Of a stretch of DNA of 64,000 bases, positions 1 to 11,733 are shown piece after piece. The DNA is from Panonychus citri (Eukaryota > Arthropoda > Arachnida > Trombidiformes > Tetranychidae). Position 1 is the first letter of the stretch, and every line of letters starts with the position of its first letter. The translations under genes were made by a program, and so were the position numbers. Under the pieces are notes generated by a model. The model was not told the DNA's origin, did no database searches, and saw only the letters and a program-made list of their open reading frames with translations. Location: positions 62,001-126,000 of the forward strand of contig NW_026515536.1 of NCBI RefSeq assembly GCF_014898815.1, written 5' to 3'.

Positions 1-2059
1 TGTAACTCCAATTCTAATTTGAATGGAATGATGAAAATTATTCCAAAATGATGAGTCCAATCAAGATTAGAGTAATTGAAGATTAAATTAAGAGAATGAA
101 GATGTGGATTAGTGAGATGATTAGATTATCCTTTCCATGAGAAGATCATTTTGAAGGTAAGAAAACCAAGAAAACACAAAACATAAGGGAAGAATTCATA
201 AGATAGGAAGAGAGAGAGAGAGAGAGAAAAGAACAGAGAATTTTTTTTCTCATTCACATAAATTTTACCTTTTAAGTATCACAGAAAATGAATTAACACC
301 AAATTAAAATTTTTTAACCTTCTCCCTCTCCCTCTAATTAAGAGTAAATTGTTCTTGTAACTAATTAACTAAACAATTGAAAGTAAAAAAAAATGACTAA
401 ACGATTGAACAACAAACCGGTGGTAATAAAAATCCACAACAAACAAACCAAAAAGAAAGAGAAAAAGAAAGAGAAAAAGAAAGAGAAACGATTGGTAAAC
501 AAACAACCAATGAAAAGAAAACGAAACTTAATTCAAATAACATTTTCTTTTCTCTTTATTTTCGTTGATTGTTTACCTTTAATTTAATTTCTAATTGTGA
601 ATTCTAAACCCTAATTATAATCTTTTAATTATCCTTTTTAACAATCAATTGATTTGGTAATTAATGGTAACCCAATGTGACCAGAAAATCAACAATTCAA
701 ATCAATTTGAATCCTGATCGGTTCACCTTAACAAATTGTAATTGTATTTCTATTAATTAATTTTGTGTCTTTTTTTAGATTCATTTAGATTCCTTAATTG
801 TGTTCATTCCCATGAAAGGTCAACTCTTTCCTGTATTTCCAAAAATTGATATTCACCTACAATGATGGTCCATCAATCTTGACTTTCTAATTTAAAATTG
901 ACTTGAGAAATCTATGGTTACAGTTTTGTTTTTGTTTTCCTCTTTGGCTTTTCCTATTGTTGTTAAGCTTAATTGGATCTTATTAATATCATGTAAGTAT
1001 TATAGTTAATTTTAATATTTAATTCACACAATTAATCATGTCTTGTCCATTTCTTTGTATATAATTAGGTTGCATCAAATTGGTTTGATTGGATTGACAG
1101 TTAACTTTGAAAGTAAAAGGAAACATAGTTATAGATGAAAAGTGATTGTGATGGTGTTTTCATTTATCTTTTTGGCTTATCGATTGATTTATTTTTCCAA
1201 GTGAATTAAATTTAATTGGCATCAGGGTTAATAATAATAATAATAATCAATCCAGTGACTGATTGCTGAAGACGAAAAAAAAATCTAACTCTTCTCAGGA
1301 AAATGTGAATGAATCCATAAGAATCAAACAATCAACCGATGAATCTAAACTTTTATCACCTCAAGTTGGTTAACAATTACAAGGGTGAAATTGATCAATT
1401 TTGAAAAGCAAAATGGAACCAAAAATCAAGACAAGATGATGATCACATCTCATCAACATGTGATTGCAAATGAATTGAGAGAGAAAAAGAAAACACCATA
1501 ATTAAAGATAATGGACACAACGAGAACATTTTATCCATCAGAATCCCGGAGTTCCAAGAGCAACAGAACTTTTCAAATATTAGTATTAATAATACGAATT
1601 ATCTTGGTTAACATTAACTTGATCATAAATCCAATGAATTAGAGATAATCCAGAATCGGAGGAAATTTTCACAGGTCAAAGGCACAAGGTAAACATTTAT
1701 AATCTTAGAACGATTTTTAAAAGAAAGAGATCAACCTAATTATCTTACTTCATCTCTATCAAGAACCTCTAAATGTCACTTAAATTGTGATTATCATCAA
1801 ATCAACGTGACTTTTTGCTCTCTCTCTCATTTTCTCATTGAACTAACCAATAATCACGTTTAAAATCAATTGATCTCTCTCTCTCTCTCTCCATCTTTCT
1901 TTACCCTCATCATCTCCATCTTCATCTTCATCTTCATCTCCATCCTCATCTCTTTTTTTACCTATTATATTGATCATTCTAGACTCTAATCTCATCTAAA
2001 CAGTTTCATTTTTAATCAACAATTTACAAATCACAACAAAGTAAAAAACATCATCAAAA
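1..2059. other. Intergenic / 5' flank of bZIP gene
   Basis: No supportable gene. The stretch is AT-rich with simple sequence: a (GA)n run near 208-228, an (AAT)n run near 1232-1248, a (CT)n run near 1872-1892 and CATCTT-type repeats near 1915-1950. The last few hundred bases probably hold the promoter and 5' UTR of the downstream bZIP gene, but I see no convincing core promoter. Confidence 0.6.
451..486. repeat. 12-bp purine tandem repeat
   Basis: Three exact copies of a 12-bp unit, AAAAGAAAGAGA. They make a short open frame here read as Lys/Glu repeats, which I regard as low-complexity sequence and not a gene. Confidence 0.8.
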
Positions 2060-3607
2060 ATGAAAAATTATATCGATAAAACTGAGGTGGGATTGATTTA
2101 TTATCTTAATTCATTCTTGACTAATTTTAATCATCAATCAACTAATCCATTCAGTCAATCAATCAATCAATTTAAACAGTTTCTCATATCTTTCAAATAA
2201 CATTTATAATTTATCACAATTAAGGACATCTTTTTTTTACATATTGTTAAAAGTGTAACAATTAAGCTTTCGATGCTAATATTAATTGATTTTCTTGTGA
2301 TTGAGACAATTGAAATAATCATTGATTGCTACTTTTTTCACCATTCCAAACAATTTAACTTAATCAATCTAATATCTTTTTGTTTTTCATTTATTTTTCT
2401 ATTTAATCATTGATTATGATGATTACAACAATTTAGAGTTGTAGCAATGGCAGTTACTTAATGAATCTGGACGAGTTTCTCATTGAGAATGGAGTTGATT
2501 ACAATTACATGAATATCATTAAAGAGGAGCAAAAAATTAACATTGAATTCAGGTAAATATCAAAATCTTCATTTATTTACACTGATTAACGAAAAAAATA
2601 TTTTCCAACTAGTTGATTATGATCAAAGAGATAAACAAAATCAAATTAACTCAACATTCAACTTCAATGTTTACCCAATTAATTGTATTGCAACTTTGAT
2701 TTACTCTGTTTACTTTAATATTGTTTGTATTCATTAAATTGTATTAATGAAAAACAACCGATTCTCAATTGGATTAAATTTAATTTGCTAACAAAAAATT
2801 AATAACAACAATAAGGTTAACAGTGAATTAAAATTTTTACTCAAAAATCAAATCAAACCCTTAGGGATGAGTATTCATCTCATATAATATGTGATATTTT
2901 TATTATTATCAAATAATTTATCAATTAATTTTTCAATTTATGATTATCATTAAATGATGTTTATGATTTTCGGTGAAAATATTATTTTTCATGTTTATGA
3001 TTAAATGATTTAATGATTTATTAACCATTGTTTATGTAAATGTTTATTGTAATATCATCAAAAACAATACGATTACAACAATTTAATCATATTTGATTGG
3101 AATTACAATAAGCCGATTGATAATTAAGTTTCTTCGATGTGAAATTTTCTTCTCAGGTTTTCAATTTTAATGTATTCATTATTCAGTCTGAGTATTAATA
3201 TTTTTCTTTTCATATGATTCATTGAATATGCTCAGAATTTTGTATGTTTACTATTTGATGTTATTTATAGCTCTTTGGATATTGCCTTGGCCACTCTACC
3301 TGGAAGCGAAGCAAGTTTTGACCCTTCCAATGCTCGATTCAGTGAAAATGAACTTCGTCCTCAACCAATAATGAGAAAATCACGTAAACAGCATGTACCT
3401 GATACATTGAAAGATGCTCGATATTGGGCTCGTCGAAGTAAGAATAATATGGCTGCTAAAAGATCTAGAGAGGCTCGTCGACTGAAAGAGAATCAGATTG
3501 TCCTTCGAGCGAGTTACCTGGAGAAAGAGAATGAATCTCTTCGATTATCTTTACAAAATCTTCGAGATGAAAATGAAAGACTCAAGAAATTGCTCGATTC
3601 TGAATGA
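2060..3607 (+). CDS. PAR-domain bZIP transcription factor (HLF/TEF/Pdp1 type)
   Basis: Sequence-specific nuclear transcription factor. Model: exons 2060-2086, 2437-2552 and 3271-3607, with phases that agree (0, then 2) and consensus GT/AG ends; 159 aa. Exon 2 encodes LDEFLIENGVD, resembling the conserved block next to the PAR region of vertebrate DBP/TEF/HLF proteins. Exon 3 encodes the basic region with YWARRSKNNMAAKRSRE, near-diagnostic for PAR-bZIP factors, followed by a heptad-type leucine zipper that runs to the stop. The protein is much shorter than insect Pdp1 isoforms, so other 5' exons or promoters may exist upstream. In animals these factors act in circadian output and detoxification or metabolic control; that role here is inference. 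The first exon (9 aa) is the least certain part. Confidence 0.85.
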
Positions 3608-4538
3608 GAATAATTTTCATTACTATCAGCTATCTGTTCGGACAATAGCTCACCCAAACGTAAAAAGATTTGGAACTTTCTTCTCTACCCAATGAGCTCT
3701 TCTACTACAACTAAACTTTACTCTTTCAGATTCAAGACAAAATGAACAATCAATTGGCTAACAATTGAAAACATTTCCAGCACAAATTGAATATTGATTT
3801 GATACTAAACGAACTAGAAAACGCATTCTCAATCTCGAACTTATAAAAATAAATAAACTGTTCACCTTAATGTTCAAATCTTTGTATTAGTTTCACGAGT
3901 TAATCACAATCTTTGTAAAACCTTATAATTTAACTAATCGATCAAAAATTAAAGTAAATTGATTGAAACTTCGTTTGATTCGTTTAATTAACATTATGAA
4001 ACATTTCAAGAATGAATTTTTCGCTCGAGAAAAAAATTCTACTCAAAGAAAAACTAACTTAAGAAACTAATTCTTTCCTATCAAATTCTGATGAACGAAT
4101 CAAAGTTTTCGAAAAAAAATTAGAACCTTATATATCGATCTAAGACTGTATTGATCATTATCAATAACTCGTTGATGTGATTAATTTCCAATCAAATGAT
4201 CCAAATCAAGGTTAATAGTTACAATTTGGATTAATATTTCCACAGATCAACTTTTTCTTTTTTTTAAAAAAAAAGGATTAACTTTAAGGAGTGAGACTAA
4301 TCTGTTGTTCCGGTTGTAACATCATCAATATCTGTCTGATTAGCTGCTCATTCACAATTAATTGTAGGTGAGGTGTCAAAGCTAATCAAGTTATGAGAAT
4401 GACAATTATGCGTCATCTGTCAAAAATTAATACAACCATTGTAAATGACGCAGGGAAAGGCCACCCCAATCATGGTGGGTGGAATGAGTTATTCTGAGAG
4501 TGAGAGTGGAAACTTTTTTGTCTCATCACCTTCAGTTT
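3608..4538. other. Intergenic region between bZIP and insulin-like genes
   Basis: AT-rich 3' flank of the bZIP gene, then the upstream region of the insulin-like gene. It holds two facing copies of a CRE-like half site, TGCGTCAT near 4409-4416 and ATGACGCA near 4445-4452, and a small inverted repeat CCACCC/GGGTGG around 4462-4484. No ORF here looks coding. Confidence 0.5.
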
Positions 4539-4545
4539 TATAAAG
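4539..4545 (+). promoter_or_regulatory. Candidate TATA box of insulin-like gene
   Basis: TATAAAG lies about 400 bp before the ATG. A plausible 5' UTR intron (donor AAAG|GTAAAA at 4826, acceptor CCTTAG ending at 4938) would place the ATG immediately after the splice acceptor. A start site near 4570 is inference. Confidence 0.4.
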
Positions 4546-4938
4546 TTTTTGAGAGCTTTGGTTAGATATTTATATTAAATTAATCTATGTATCAATTCAT
4601 TATAAATTGATCAGCCACCAATTAAACATCAACAACTAAACCGTTAATTGTCAAGTGTTATCATTTATTATCTTCATTTAATATCTGAATATGTGTTTGT
4701 GATTCAATCAATCAAATTGTGTATTAATTGTGAGTGTTAATCATTGGATTTATCAATATATCTATTATCGTCAATTTCATCTCTATATTTATCCAGATAA
4801 CAATTTAGGAACTTAATTACTAAAGGTAAAAGGTTCAATTTCAAATTGATTACTATTATTATTATTCAATGAAGAAAATATGAAATATGAAATAAATTAT
4901 TTTGTTTTTCTTTAAATGTTTAATTTCTTGATCCTTAG

Positions 4939-5502
4939 ATGATTCAAATTACTCGTTGGTTATATTCTCAATGCTCTATCATTATTTTACTAATTACTCT
5001 ACTCCCACTGATTTATTCGTATCCACAATCAAATTCTGGCTCAGAGTATATTAATCAACGTGCACTTCGATCCCAAAAAGTTAGAACTTGTGGACGTAAT
5101 CTGATGAACTTAATTCAATTAGTTTGTTCTGGTTCGATGCCTGGTAAACGTAATTATCATGATGAATCCTGGACATCAAAAGGTTAGATTGATTTAATTT
5201 CTTTTTTCTTCTCCATGATGGTGATGATGATATAACTAATTTCCAATCGTTTGATTATAATTCTTACAGAACTTAGACCTTGGTCTCTACACTCAAAGTT
5301 TAATCTTGAAGATAATGATTCAGAATCTGACGATTTCATGGACACCAGAGCAGCTCTTTCATTATTTGGTACAAGTAAGCGATCAGTTAACAATGACAAT
5401 CAAATTTTCTTTCGAAATGTTCGAGGTGCTTCAGATGAATGTTGCAAAAAATCGTGTTCTTTTGATGAACTTCGAGCCTATTGTCGTCCATCCGGTAGAT
5501 GA
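4939..5502 (+). CDS. Insulin-like peptide precursor
   Basis: Secreted hormone precursor of the insulin/relaxin superfamily, 158 aa. Exons 4939-5182 and 5270-5502 join in phase 1 to give ...TSK|ELRPW. A hydrophobic signal sequence covers residues 1-28. The B chain contains VRTCGRNLMNLIQLVCSG, with the two B-chain cysteines 11 residues apart. Lys-Arg at about residue 69-70 and several Arg sites bound a C-peptide of roughly 60 residues. The A chain ends the protein with ECCKKSCSFDELRAYC, giving the CC-C-C pattern. All six canonical cysteines are present, so it should fold as a standard insulin. Presumed to signal through an insulin receptor tyrosine kinase in growth and metabolism. The intron in the C-peptide region matches the usual insulin gene structure. 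Start chosen because it directly follows a splice acceptor and opens the signal peptide. Confidence 0.9.
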
Positions 5503-6310
5503 AATCTTAATTGATCTAAATTGTGGTCTCTCTTGTTCAATAATTAACTTTGCGGTGAATAATAATATCTAATAAATGAACAATCAAAAATTTCAATTTA
5601 ATTTCTTCTTAAAGTTCATCAATAAAAATAGTAAATTATTGTTTAATGTTAAATTTAATTGCTCATCTTATTGCGGTTTAAACAATTAGTGTCACTTTTT
5701 GTGCCAAAAACTTTCAATCAATAACAATCAGTCAATAACAATTCTTCATGATGGAAATTGAAATTAATTATTGTACCAATCTACCAATTGAAAGATTTTT
5801 AACTTTAATCATTTGAGTAATAATTTGATTTTCGACCTAATCTGAGTGAATATTAGTTCGAAGATAATTTTCGATAAAATTTCTTCCCATTTTTCATAAT
5901 TACGGTTATAAAATCGGGTTAGAATTCAGCAGAAAATCAAGTACAATGGCACTTAAAGTAGATTAATCTTCTTAAAATATTAATTTATGATTATCATTTT
6001 CTTTTTCGAACAGGATTAGCTTATGTTCTTGTCACTTTGTTGATTCGATTCTGATTAGTTTAGGTTCTATAAGTAATATTCATCTAATGAAATTAACTTT
6101 TTTATATTCGAACATCAATATTTAACTAATTCATAATGATTGAAATGTTGATAAGTATTGATTTTGATTCGTTATGAAAAGATTTGTCTAGAAACTTATA
6201 ATCTTTGGTTGATTGCGATTTATTTGTATTTAACTAACAATTTAGATTCCTCTAGATGGCGACTGAGCCGATACCTAGAGAGAATTAAATTGTGAAAGTA
6301 AAAACGTTTA
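5503..6310. other. Intergenic, 3' flank of insulin-like gene
   Basis: AT-rich sequence with no gene I can support. It ends at the TA target site (6309-6310) of the pogo-like element. Confidence 0.6.
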
Positions 6311-6538
6311 CAGTCAGACCTCTCATATTTATTTATTTTAAGCTTTAACAGCGGCCTCAGGGGAGGCTTCGATGAATTAAAATTCATCGTTTCCGGTAAT
6401 GACGACCGTACCAGGAAAGGGAAAGAGGGACAAGGAAGGAATAATTGATGAGGAAAAGAAACAATACAATAATTAACAATTTTCTCCCTGAGGCCGAATA
6501 CAAATTTGAGATAAAATTTAAAATATAATTTAGTCACA

Positions 6539-6615
6539 ATGGACAAAATGTCCTTTCAAAATAAATGGACAAAATGTCCTTTCAAAACAAATGGACTAGA
6601 GTCCTTTCAATACAA
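6539..6615. repeat. 26-bp tandem repeat with dyad core
   Basis: Three units (26, 26 and 25 bp). Each contains GGAC-n-GTCC (GGACAAAATGTCC twice, then GGACTAGAGTCC), so each unit could form a small hairpin. It lies inside the pogo-like element. Confidence 0.8.
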
Positions 6616-7022
6616 ATCCATTAGGCTTTTATAAATATTATTAATTGAGTGGTTAGTTTGATTGTCCAAAGTCAAAAAACGGTTAACTCATTAAGTATGA
6701 AACGAAAAAAAGAAATAATAATAAACAAATAAAATTAAATTTCAATCTAATCAAAGAAATAGAAAAGAAAATTGAATCAGATTATCAACAAAACTTACCA
6801 AGAAAAGAAAATGGTTCAAGTTATTACGACGCAATAATAGCTCAGTTTTAGAGTAACAAAATAACTAAAGTAACTGTTGAACTATCATAATTTTGGTATC
6901 AACTTGATCCGTATGATAAGATAAATAATAATAACATAAAATTCAATTTTAAATTCACAGTAAAGTTAATTAAATTAAAGTTTATCAGGAGCTAAAAAAT
7001 TCATATTTTAACACTTTCATAT

Positions 7023-7241
7023 TTGAACGCTCTCATATTTAAACGAAACGCTCCATCTATTGGATCTTGGAATAGACAAGAGGTAAAACGATTTGATATT
7101 TTAAAAGTTATTAGAATTGCTAATCTTGCTTGGCAGGATGTAAAATCTGACACAATTGTTAATTGTTGGGCACATGTTGGTCTTAGTAATTTGAATACTA
7201 ATTCTTACAATATTCCATCTCTGGTCGATCATAATTATTAA
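7023..7241 (+). pseudogene. pogo/Tigger transposase C-terminal remnant
   Basis: An open stretch of about 70 codons reads FDILKVIRIANLAWQDVK and then TIVNCWAHVG. This resembles the segment after the DDE catalytic core of pogo/Tigger transposases (x-Ala-x-x-Trp ... Thr-Ile-x-Asn-Cys-Trp-x-His). The DNA-binding HTH and the three catalytic acidic residues are absent, so it cannot be active. Its position between TA-flanked inverted repeats supports the call. Confidence 0.65.
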
Positions 7242-7436
7242 AGTTGATTTTTTTCAAATCTTGCGGAACTTTTTCTCTTCAATTCTGACTAGTGACATCT
7301 ACTGGTTCACCCACCCGTTTCGTTTAAATATGAGAGGTCTGACTGTACCAAACACAATTAACATTCTGCATTCCAAGCAATTAGTTGATTGTTATTAGTT
7401 ATACAAAGGAATAGTTGTTTTCAAAGCGAACTCAAG

Positions 7437-8823
7437 ATGAAAATTGTTTTCATTCCTATGGATGCGTAAGTACATTTATTGTTACATTTAAAGTCCAAGT
7501 TTTCATTTTTTGTTAACATGAATTCTGTCATTGAATTTTGGTAGCTATGGTCATGTGAATTCATGTGTTGGACTGGCCAGAAATTTGATGCCCTTTGGGC
7601 ATGAGATTTCTTTTATCGTCCCAACGAATTGGATTAAGACGGTCCAAGGCAATGGTTTTGCTATTGAATCGGTTCAGATCTCTGGATATGAAAAGGATGT
7701 CGATCCACAGTCGGGATTTGGTACTTTTATGGATAAGCGAAATGAAACTTATGAAATGGAACCATTGGATAAGTTCAAGCATTTAAATGTTCCAATGCAC
7801 GATTATTTCCTCGAATTTTTGATCAAATGTAATGAACAATACGAGAAATTGTTGACCAAGATCAATCCAGATCTGATCATTTTTGACCATTGGACTACGG
7901 TACCAGCAATCGTTAAACATGGAGTACCTTATATGTTACTATGGTCTTGTAGTCCAACTTTACCTTATTGGAAAGTCGGTGGTCCATCTTATTCATCTGG
8001 ACTTGGAATCGACGATGGTCCGGAAAAGATTCAACGATTTCGAGATGATCTCAAAGATTGTATGAAAGAGATCGTGGTCAAGTTTAATCATTACTTTTCC
8101 AGTGAAGGTCTTGACATGGAAACTTTGGATTATCTTGATTTCACTGTTCTGGGTAGATCACCTTATCTTAATCTGTACTCATATCCAGAGGATTTGGACT
8201 ATTCAGAATTTGGTCCAGTTCCCGATAAATGGTTCCGTCTAGATCACATGGTTCGGATTGAGGATAATGCTGCTCCTCTTGGAATCAGTGAAGACTTTTT
8301 CAACACCGAAAGCAAAGTAATTTTATTTACTCTTGGCTCTCTGGGAACATCCAACTATCAACTATTAACCCGATTGATTGATATTCTTGCTTCATCTAAA
8401 CACAAGTTCATTGTATCCATGGGTATTCATCATGATAAGATTAAACTACCAGCAAATATGACCGGTAGCCAATTTCTAAATCAAATGAAGATTATGCCTC
8501 GAGTGGACATGGTAATTCACCATGGAGGTAACAACAGTTTGGTTGAGACTCTTTACTTTGGTAAACCTTTCATGGTTTTACCTTTGTTTGGTGATCAACA
8601 TGATAATGGTCGTCGAGTGATTGATAAAAAACTCGCCAAGAGTTTCCATCCACTTCGAGTAACTAGCGATGAATTACTTTCGGCGATCGATGAAACTTTG
8701 GCTGATCATAAATTGGCAGAAAGGATCCAATCAATTAGCAAGAAAATCAGAGAGACTCAAAGTTACAATAATTTGAATGAAAAGTTGATTGAAATTGTTG
8801 ACCAACATAAACAATCAAAGTAA
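7437..8823 (+). CDS. UDP-glycosyltransferase (mite UGT)
   Basis: Transfers a sugar from a UDP-sugar donor to small lipophilic acceptors; in spider mites this family acts in detoxification of plant compounds and acaricides. Exons 7437-7465 and 7545-8823 join to read MKIVFIPMDAYGHVN, the usual start of the acceptor-binding half; 435 aa. The donor-binding signature lies near 8500-8620, with VIHHGGNNS and PLFGDQHDNG containing the expected His, Gly-Gly, Asp and Gln positions. There is no signal peptide and no C-terminal membrane anchor, unlike ER-bound insect and vertebrate UGTs. This fits published accounts of spider-mite UGTs as a family gained from bacteria and later equipped with introns (established for the family, not shown here). 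The catalytic-His equivalent is in YGHVN. A transposon ends 91 bp upstream of the ATG. Confidence 0.9.
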
Positions 8824-9412
8824 ACAAGATAAATATTGTCAATCTCTGTAACAACCAACAATTAGACAGCAACTTGACTTTCAATTAACCTCTAGACACT
8901 TGATCATTGGATTAAAAATAAAATAAAATATAATATAATCGAGATGAAAATGACAATTAAAGTTGTTCAAATGTTTAAACTTTACGATAACAATTAACTG
9001 AATCTAATCAGTTATCTGGAACAAATGAATAAATAATTATCTTGATGTTATTTGTGATTAATCATTTGTATACAAAGGTGACAAAACAATCAGATGAATA
9101 ACCAATAAAATGTAACAACCATACCACCAAACAATTAATTTAACTTAAATCATTATCATCAATTGATTAACTTTTCTCATCAACTAAAACTCAAAATATA
9201 ATAGAAAAAGTTAATCCTTTATCTTTGTTTACCATGATAATAATCTCATGTTAAGTGTTGGAATCATTGTACAATTAAGTAAAGTTAGATAATCACAATT
9301 AACAATAACCAATGATTAAATTAGCAAAAAGATTATTTTTCATATGATTGTAATTATTTTTTTTCCAATTGTTACTAATCGAGCTTATCAATTATCTTAT
9401 AATGTTCACTTA
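8824..9412. other. Intergenic, 3' flank of UGT
   Basis: AT-rich; AATAAA-like signals are present after the UGT stop. No gene seen. Confidence 0.6.
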
Positions 9413-9991
9413 CAGGTGTGGAGAGAAAGATTTGAGCCAAATTTAATCATTAATTTCTTGAATATTAATCATAGCAAATCAATTATTTTCCATGTTTAAG
9501 ATAGAGAATTTAATTCTGAGTAGAAAACTATCAATTTTGAAAATTTTCTGAAAAAAAATCGATCGAAAAATTCAAATTTTCGAAAACACTGAAAAACGTG
9601 AAATTACAAGATTTTCGGGTTTTTCGTCGCAAATTTTTAGTTTTTTTCGAATATTTCGAAATTGGTTAGGTTTTTTCGAAAAAAAACTTGATGAATATCT
9701 GTTTTCATACACGGAGAATAAGATGGACATGCTTTCGAAATCGAAAATCGAAAGATAAAAATTTTCGATTTTCATTTTAGTCAAAAAATAACATTTTTGC
9801 AATTTTTCAATTTTTAGTGTTTTCGAAAATTCGAAATTTTTTTTCGAATTCATGTCCAAAGCCACTCAAATTTAACGTCAATTTAAAGACAACTAAATAT
9901 TCTATGCGAATTGCTGAAAAAATTTTCTTAAACTTGATTGTGCTTTATAAAATTAACGTTTTAATTTGGCTCAAATGATTCTCTCCACCTG
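9413..9991. mobile_element. MITE-like element with long imperfect TIRs
   Basis: The left end starts CAGGTGTGGAGAGAA and runs through TTTGAGCCAAATTTAAT. The right end carries the imperfect complement (CAGGTGGAGAGAATCA, then TTTGAGCCAAATTAAA). TA flanks both sides (9411-9412, 9992-9993). Similarity between the arms continues weakly for perhaps 80-100 bp. The 0.58-kb interior is full of TTTTCGAAA-type segments. A 97-codon minus-strand frame at 9572-9865 is an effect of this composition. No transposase, so a non-autonomous Tc1/mariner-type element is the likeliest reading. Confidence 0.7.
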
Positions 9992-10809
9992 TATTGGACT
10001 TTTCAATTTCTGTCAACCAATGAAATATTAGTCTTAATCAAAGTTAATCAAGACAAAGAATTAATCGAGTCCAAATTGAGTTTGAAACTTTCAAATTGAA
10101 ACTTTTTCTTGTATCGGATTTAGATACTCACATGGATTACATATCTTCAATAAGAATAAAGTATCAGCGGTAAATTTGATTTTCTATCAATTCTTTTCCG
10201 AGAGCAAAATTGATTTCGGGTCATCTTTTTTTCTTCTCTATTTTCTCATCATAATTTCAACGCAATTCCACAATTAATCAATTGATTTATATATTTTTTG
10301 AATAATTAACACTCGGCGATTCTAATGAGACTATTTAATCAATTTTCTGTTGTTTCTTTCAAAATTTATTCCAAGATGTGACTCAGAAGATCCAACCAGA
10401 AGGTATCACATAAAGTGTTTGGTAGTGAAACTCATCATTGAAAAGTGTGATTTCCTTAATTTGTTAAATGGTCTCATTGTGAGAGAAATTTAAATTATCT
10501 GTTGATTGTGATTAGTGTAAATTCAACTAACTATTGGCTTGATTGGAATCTGATCGATTGAGAATTGAAGTTCTAGTTCTTTGAATTCTGGAATCTATTC
10601 AGTGATTTTCTTTACTTTCTTCATTCAATTTCCATTTTTTGTTACTTCTTTTTTATTTCTAATAGATTTTTAGACCTGGCGGGTTGAATCCAATTGGTTT
10701 CGAGTGTTTCGATTAAAGCGCAGACCAAAAAATATCTAGAGAATAACAAATAACAACCTAATCTATCTTATTGTTGATTCCTGAACGTTTCATATAACCA
10801 GACTCGGAA
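9992..10809. other. Upstream region of the sDscam array
   Basis: AT-rich; no coding exon found. It probably carries the first cassette's promoter and 5' UTR. About 90 nt before the first cassette ATG is AAAGCGC (10716-10722), an inverted form of the GCGCTTT core found elsewhere in the locus, and CTGGCGGGTTG occurs near 10676. Confidence 0.5.
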
Positions 10810-11665
10810 ATGATTCTTAAAGTTTTTCTCATCGTTCTACTTGCTAATTTATTCTCGTGTCAAAAGGGTAAGTCACCATTTTCTTTTATTCTTCAAAATT
10901 AAATATTCTATTCTATTCTTTGGACAATAACAGTATTTACATTGACTGAATTTTAAAGGTCCCAAGGCTCGGTTGTCTTTTCTTCATAAGCCAAAAAATG
11001 GAGGTAAAACTGCTGTCGCTTGTTTGGTCGATACTGGAGAAGCTCCTTTTGACTTTAATTGGTACAAAGATGATCAACTAATCACTAATGAAGCTTCATT
11101 TCGGATCGATAAACTTGGAGATTCGTCTATCCTCAAAATAGAACCAATGAAATCTGATCTTAATGGAAAATACTCTTGTAGTGTTAAAAATTTGTTCGGT
11201 ATTGATTCACCTTCTATCGAGATCGCTGTTGAAGGTAGAGTAACAATCAGCAATTAGCACATTTATTTCCGTATTCAAGGTTAATCAAATTTCATCTTTT
11301 GTGGTTAATTAGGTTCACCTTCATGGAGATTCCAACAACCGAACATAAAAGCGAAAAACAAAGAAACTGTTTCTCTGAAATGTTCTGCCTCGGGTTATCC
11401 TTTGCCGAAAGTTATTTGGAAAAGATTTGATGGTAACTTTAATTTAGCTTCGATCAATTGGATTAAAGTTTTCTAATCTTATCCCTTTGAACTTTTACAG
11501 GCTCTAACTGGATTCCTTTAGGTGATGATCAGTCGATATTCAGAGTTTCACATGATGAGTTTAAGATTGAATCGATTAACAAAAATTTCCAGGGAAAATA
11601 TGGTTGTGAGATATCAAATGGATTCGAACCAAATCTTTGGAATGAATTTATCATTGATATTATTG
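10810..11665 (+). CDS. sDscam variable cassette 1 (signal, Ig1, Ig2)
   Basis: Exons: signal 10810-10867 (hydrophobic, 19 codons plus 1 nt), Ig1 10959-11234, Ig2 first half 11313-11432 (120 nt), Ig2 second half 11501-11665. Every exon ends in phase 1 with GT/AG borders, so any cassette can splice to the next exon set or to the constant Ig3 exon. Ig1 has the usual Cys near VACLV and YSCSV with a core Trp (NWYKDD). Ig2 has LKCSAS ... YGCEIS. It is more diverged than cassettes 3-9 and lacks their GGKTSFTCQS block. It ends with the open donor at 11666 and has no stop, so it must splice onward. Confidence 0.85.
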
Positions 11666-11733
11666 GTAAGATATTAAGGGAAATGGTTTGTACTCTGGTA
11701 ATTCAGAGATCGCGGTTTAATTTTGTAAATGAG

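Larger units (their letters stand above)
6311..7345 (+). mobile_element. Degenerate pogo/Tigger-like DNA transposon
   Basis: Perfect terminal inverted repeats of 21 bp begin CAGTCAGACCTC at 6311 and end with the complement at 7345. Both ends are flanked by TA (6309-6310 and 7346-7347), the target duplication of the Tc1/mariner superfamily. At about 1 kb it is too short for a full transposase and keeps only a C-terminal remnant (7023-7241). Inside are a 26-bp tandem repeat, a short palindrome at 6370-6387 and a secondary inverted repeat with CGGCCTCAGGG at 6352-6362 and its complement at 6486-6496, perhaps a nested insertion. A copy of the subterminal sequence CTCATATTTAAACG also occurs internally at 7031-7044. 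The right end is 91 bp upstream of the UGT start codon. Confidence 0.8.

Noticed and set aside
393..587. 64-codon ORF with Lys/Glu repeats
   Set aside because: Made by a 12-bp purine tandem repeat; no domain, no splice context.
2543..2737. 64-codon ORF
   Set aside because: Starts inside bZIP exon 2 in another frame and runs into its intron.
6220..6546. 108-codon minus-strand ORF
   Set aside because: Spans the left end of the pogo-like element and its inverted repeats; no coding resemblance.
9572..9865. 97-codon minus-strand ORF rich in Phe/Lys
   Set aside because: Product of TTTTCGAAA-type low-complexity sequence inside a MITE.
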